Part shown: in pieces, positions 5,824 through 5,926 of the stretch
How the letters are laid out: each line of letters starts with the position of its first letter
Numbering within the stretch: position 1 is the stretch's first letter
Source: Sphingomicrobium sp.
Lineage (GTDB): Bacteria > Pseudomonadota > Alphaproteobacteria > Sphingomonadales > Sphingomonadaceae
Assembly (NCBI GenBank): GCA_030146725.1
Contig: JASLBJ010000018.1
Coordinates: 1-5,926 of the forward strand
Direction of reading: 5' to 3'
DNA length: 5,926 bases
Position numbers and translations under genes: made by a program
Notes under the pieces: generated by a model
Database searches by the model: none
Told to the model about the DNA's origin: nothing
Seen by the model: only the letters and a program-made list of their open reading frames with translations

Positions 5824-5926
5824 ATGGATCCCGACCCGCGTCGAATGATCGAGCGGCTATGCATCGATCGCGGCGAGGACTTTGCCGGCCTGTCGCGAAT
5901 GCTTGGCCGTAATCCCGCCTATATTC
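5824..5926 (+). CDS. HTH regulator start, probable S24-peptidase type, partial
   Basis: The first 34 codons of a gene that runs off the right edge. It begins MDPDPRRMIERLC and continues with 'RGEDFAGLSRMLGRNPAYI' (16-34). The latter looks like the first two helices of a helix-turn-helix, with Leu-Ser-x-x-Leu-Gly-Arg as the turn. I recall this N-terminus in sphingomonad regulators with a C-terminal S24 (LexA/CI-like) peptidase domain, but that domain is outside the window, so the family call is tentative. A strong AAAGGTGA precedes the ATG. It is divergent from the small HTH-like gene across a repeat-bearing AT-rich spacer, where it may regulate itself or its neighbour. Confidence 0.7.
   Translation, partial: MDPDPRRMIERLCIDRGEDFAGLSRMLGRNPAYI

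Noticed and set aside
5225..5926. Toxin-antitoxin interpretation of the small coupled pair
   Set aside because: The layout of a small HTH protein followed by a coupled gene is compatible, but the 110-residue protein shows no toxin-family motif, so the label is not supported.

Overview
The window is high-GC DNA from an alphaproteobacterium, most likely a sphingomonad (Sphingomonas or a close relative). This rests on the protein flavour of a bacterial topoisomerase IB, a DUF4126 membrane protein, a small 'RFGREAVGDPRFVFDLR' regulator and an S24-type HTH regulator start, all of which I associate with that group. It is inference from recall; no search was run. Genes are packed tightly. No tRNA, rRNA, CRISPR array, insertion sequence or phage structural gene was seen, and no gene-free stretch exceeds about 100 bases.

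Left part (1-4190, minus strand): five genes read in one direction with gaps of 27 nt or less, so they could form one transcription unit. In order of transcription they are topoisomerase IB (4190-3081), an MscS-family channel (3060-1987), a MaoC-type hydratase (1959-1504), a thiolase (1493-312) and a DUF4126 membrane protein starting at GTG 312 and running off the window. MaoC, thiolase and DUF4126 are the tightest part: 10 nt, then a shared base in TAGTG. MaoC plus thiolase point to acyl-CoA metabolism. The topoisomerase and channel have no obvious link to it.

Middle (4191-5218): a 49-nt divergent spacer carries two perfect short inverted repeats. To its right, on the plus strand, lie a DJ-1/PfpI-family protein (4240-4776) and a small membrane protein of unknown function (4811-5218) with a tryptophan-rich 'DWQDW' tandem repeat at its N-terminus.

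Right part (5219-5926): a minus-strand pair, a 57-residue HTH-like protein (GTG 5727) coupled by an ATGA overlap to a 110-residue protein of unknown function (5557-5225), faces away from a plus-strand S24-type regulator (5824, cut by the window edge). The AT-rich spacer between them (5728-5823) holds two short palindromes and a direct repeat that look like operator sites. This divergent regulator pair is the least explained part of the window. The rest looks like ordinary chromosomal housekeeping or accessory DNA.
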